This document shows positions 62,709 through 64,000 of a stretch of DNA of 64,000 nucleotides, piece after piece. Position numbers and translations under genes: made by a program. The notes beneath the pieces were generated by a model. The model had not been told where the DNA came from and made no database searches. It worked only from the letters and a program-made list of their open reading frames with translations. The stretch is from Spirochaetae bacterium HGW-Spirochaetae-1 (GTDB lineage Bacteria > Spirochaetota > UBA4802 > UBA5550), in the NCBI GenBank assembly GCA_002839375.1, contig PGXY01000003.1, positions 33,863 to 97,862 on the forward strand, in the 5' to 3' direction. The first letter of the stretch is position 1, and every line of letters starts with the position of its first letter.

Positions 62709-62770
62709 CCTGTCAATCATTGTTATTTCTCAATGCGCGCTTTTCCACCTGTCAATATTTAATTGACAGG
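62709..62770. promoter_or_regulatory. Repeated CCTGTCAA boxes between divergent genes
   Basis: CCTGTCAA occurs at 62709-62716 and 62748-62755 and, inverted as TTGACAGG, at 62763-62770; the last two form an 8-bp inverted repeat with a seven-base spacer. They fill the short region between the AraC-type regulator and the acyl-CoA synthetase-like gene, and probably are its binding sites. TTGACA within them may also serve as -35 elements. Confidence 0.5.
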
Positions 62771-62827
62771 GGTCCTTTTTCATGAAAAACTGAAGAAAAT
62801 ATATAAACATCAGGGAGTGAGTATACC

Positions 62828-64000
62828 ATGAACACACAAACGGGCTCACCGCATTATCTCCACAAATTTTTCTATCCCGAAAGCCTTGTCGTTATAGGTG
62901 TTTCACTGAAACGCATCAACCTGGGTAAAATTATAGTCATGAACAATAAGAACATCGGGTATACGGGACGCCTTTACGGCATCGGCAGGGATGAAGGAGA
63001 GGTAAGCGGCGTACCGGTTTATAATGACCTGTCGAAAATACCTGAAATACCCGACGCGGCCATCATCATAACCCCGGCCAAAACCATACCGGCCATCATG
63101 ACCCAGTGCGGTGAAAAGGGAATAAAACATGTTGTCATCGAGTCGGGAGGCTTCAGTGAGTATTCCCGCGGCGATCACAGCCTTGAGCAGGAGGTCCTGG
63201 AAGCAGCCCGCCGCTACGGAATCCGTATCATCGGGCCCAACTGCATCGGGACCATCAATATAGAAAACCACCTGGCCATGCCCTTTGCCATTTTCAAGGG
63301 ATCGGGCATGATATATCCGGGTCCCATATCCATCATCTCCCAGAGCGGCGGCGTCGGAGACACCTATCTCCGCATAGCCATAGAGAATCACGTCTTCTTC
63401 AACAAGTTCGTGGCCACGGGAAACAAGCTCGACCTGGACGAGGTTGATTACCTGGATTACCTCATGCAGGACCCGCAGACAAAATCCATTTTCATGTACC
63501 TGGAGGGTTTCAGCCGCGGCCGTGAATTCTTCGACCTGGCCATGACCTCGGAAAAGCCCATCGTGGTGCAGAAGTCCAACCGCTCCGCCATGAGTGCCGG
63601 CATCGCCCAATCACACACCGCTGCCCTCTCGGCCGCTGACGATGTAGTAGGATCGGCCCTGCACCAGGCAGCCGTTATACGCGTCAAGGACGAATCAGAG
63701 CTTATCGTCGCTGCAAAAACTCTGCTCCTGCCCCTCATGAAAGGGAAACGTGTCGCAGTCCTTTCACGGTCAGGGGGCCATGCCGTCATCACCGTGGATG
63801 CCTGCTACAAGTACGGCTTCGAACTCGTCCCTTTTCCCGGCGAATACCTTGAAAAAATAAAAACGTTATATGATACAAATATCATCGCCCACCAGAACCC
63901 GCTGGATCTCGGCGAGATATTCGATTACACCATATTCATAAAGATTCTCGAGGAAACCCTTAAACTGGACAACGTCGACGGTATTATATTCAACCATGTG
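62828..64000 (+). CDS. Acyl-CoA synthetase (NDP-forming)-like protein, 5' part only
   Basis: The reading frame from ATG 62828 is open to the window end (391 codons seen). It starts MNTQTGSPHYLHKFFYPESL, with a CoA-binding Rossmann domain (VVIGVSLKRINLGKIIVMNN, IIITPAKTIPAIM, HVVIESGGFSEYSR, IIGPNCIGTIN). A succinyl-CoA ligase-like domain follows (ISIISQSGGVGDTYLRIA), and the phosphohistidine block is IAQSHTAALS. Such proteins make or use acyl-CoA with ADP/ATP, or carry an ATP-grasp domain that would lie beyond the window. GGGAGTGAG lies upstream. It is divergent from the AraC-type regulator and probably controlled by it. Confidence 0.85.
   Translation, partial: MNTQTGSPHYLHKFFYPESLVVIGVSLKRINLGKIIVMNNKNIGYTGRLYGIGRDEGEVSGVPVYNDLSKIPEIPDAAIIITPAKTIPAIMTQCGEKGIKHVVIESGGFSEYSRGDHSLEQEVLEAARRYGIRIIGPNCIGTINIENHLAMPFAIFKGSGMIYPGPISIISQSGGVGDTYLRIAIENHVFFNKFVATGNKLDLDEVDYLDYLMQDPQTKSIFMYLEGFSRGREFFDLAMTSEKPIVVQKSNRSAMSAGIAQSHTAALSAADDVVGSALHQAAVIRVKDESELIVAAKTLLLPLMKGKRVAVLSRSGGHAVITVDACYKYGFELVPFPGEYLEKIKTLYDTNIIAHQNPLDLGEIFDYTIFIKILEETLKLDNVDGIIFNHV

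Noticed and set aside
62903-63610. Minus-strand open frame in the last kilobase
   Set aside because: It is antisense to the acyl-CoA synthetase-like gene, whose plus-strand frame has clear motifs and is open to the window end.

Overview
The window is chromosomal DNA from a diderm (Gram-negative-type) bacterium with an anaerobic flavour. Many lipoproteins carry a lipobox. There are ferredoxin and 2-hydroxyacyl-CoA dehydratase/benzoyl-CoA reductase-type Fe-S enzymes, GTP-dependent PEP carboxykinase, and large secreted proteins with fibronectin, Ig-like and FlgD-Ig domains. Housekeeping genes (def, fmt, pyrD, a hisC-like aminotransferase, tRNA-Asp) show it is not a plasmid or phage. No rRNA, CRISPR array, prophage or complete insertion sequence was seen. 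The phylum cannot be fixed from the window; Spirochaetota or a deltaproteobacterium-like lineage is a guess.

Layout: 0-2.3 kb holds a TetR regulator (with a perfect palindrome before its start), a PF06541 membrane protein and an HD-domain protein. 2.4-9.5 kb holds two divergent giant exported proteins. 9.5-17 kb is a mixed metabolic stretch (ApbE, HAD phosphatase, PyrD, HisC-like, a lipoprotein, NamZ-like muramidase, GalM), in which three copies of a ~80-bp repeat each sit shortly before a start codon. 17-22.4 kb has a cyclic-nucleotide-binding-like protein with an HNH protein, def-fmt, tRNA-Asp and a hemerythrin-like protein. 22.5-24.2 kb is an AT-rich island with a DUF2971 gene next to a GC-rich, hairpin-packed non-coding segment. 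24.2-31.9 kb holds a run of small conserved genes and pckG. 32.3-37.3 kb is a DUF72-ImuB-like-ImuC-like mutagenic repair operon. 37.5-45.1 kb has a beta-helix lipoprotein, an SDR, a surface hydrolase operon and an AraC regulator.

45.3-55.6 kb is the most interesting region: two divergent gene groups that together read as one acyl-CoA/radical-chemistry module. The left group has ferredoxin, nitroreductase-like protein, GMC oxidoreductase with a four-Cys motif, and two dehydratase/reductase catalytic subunits. The right group has two non-identical ATPase activators, an SCP-x-like thiolase and an acyl-CoA ligase. The two-catalytic plus two-ATPase composition recalls BcrABCD, but the partner genes do not match a pathway I recognise.

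56-64 kb holds a small coiled-coil membrane protein, a secreted phospholipase C/P1-nuclease-like protein, an NMT1-type binding protein translationally coupled to a hybrid histidine kinase, a lipoprotein-like 7TM AraC regulator, and the 5' part of an ADP-forming acyl-CoA synthetase-like gene cut by the window end.
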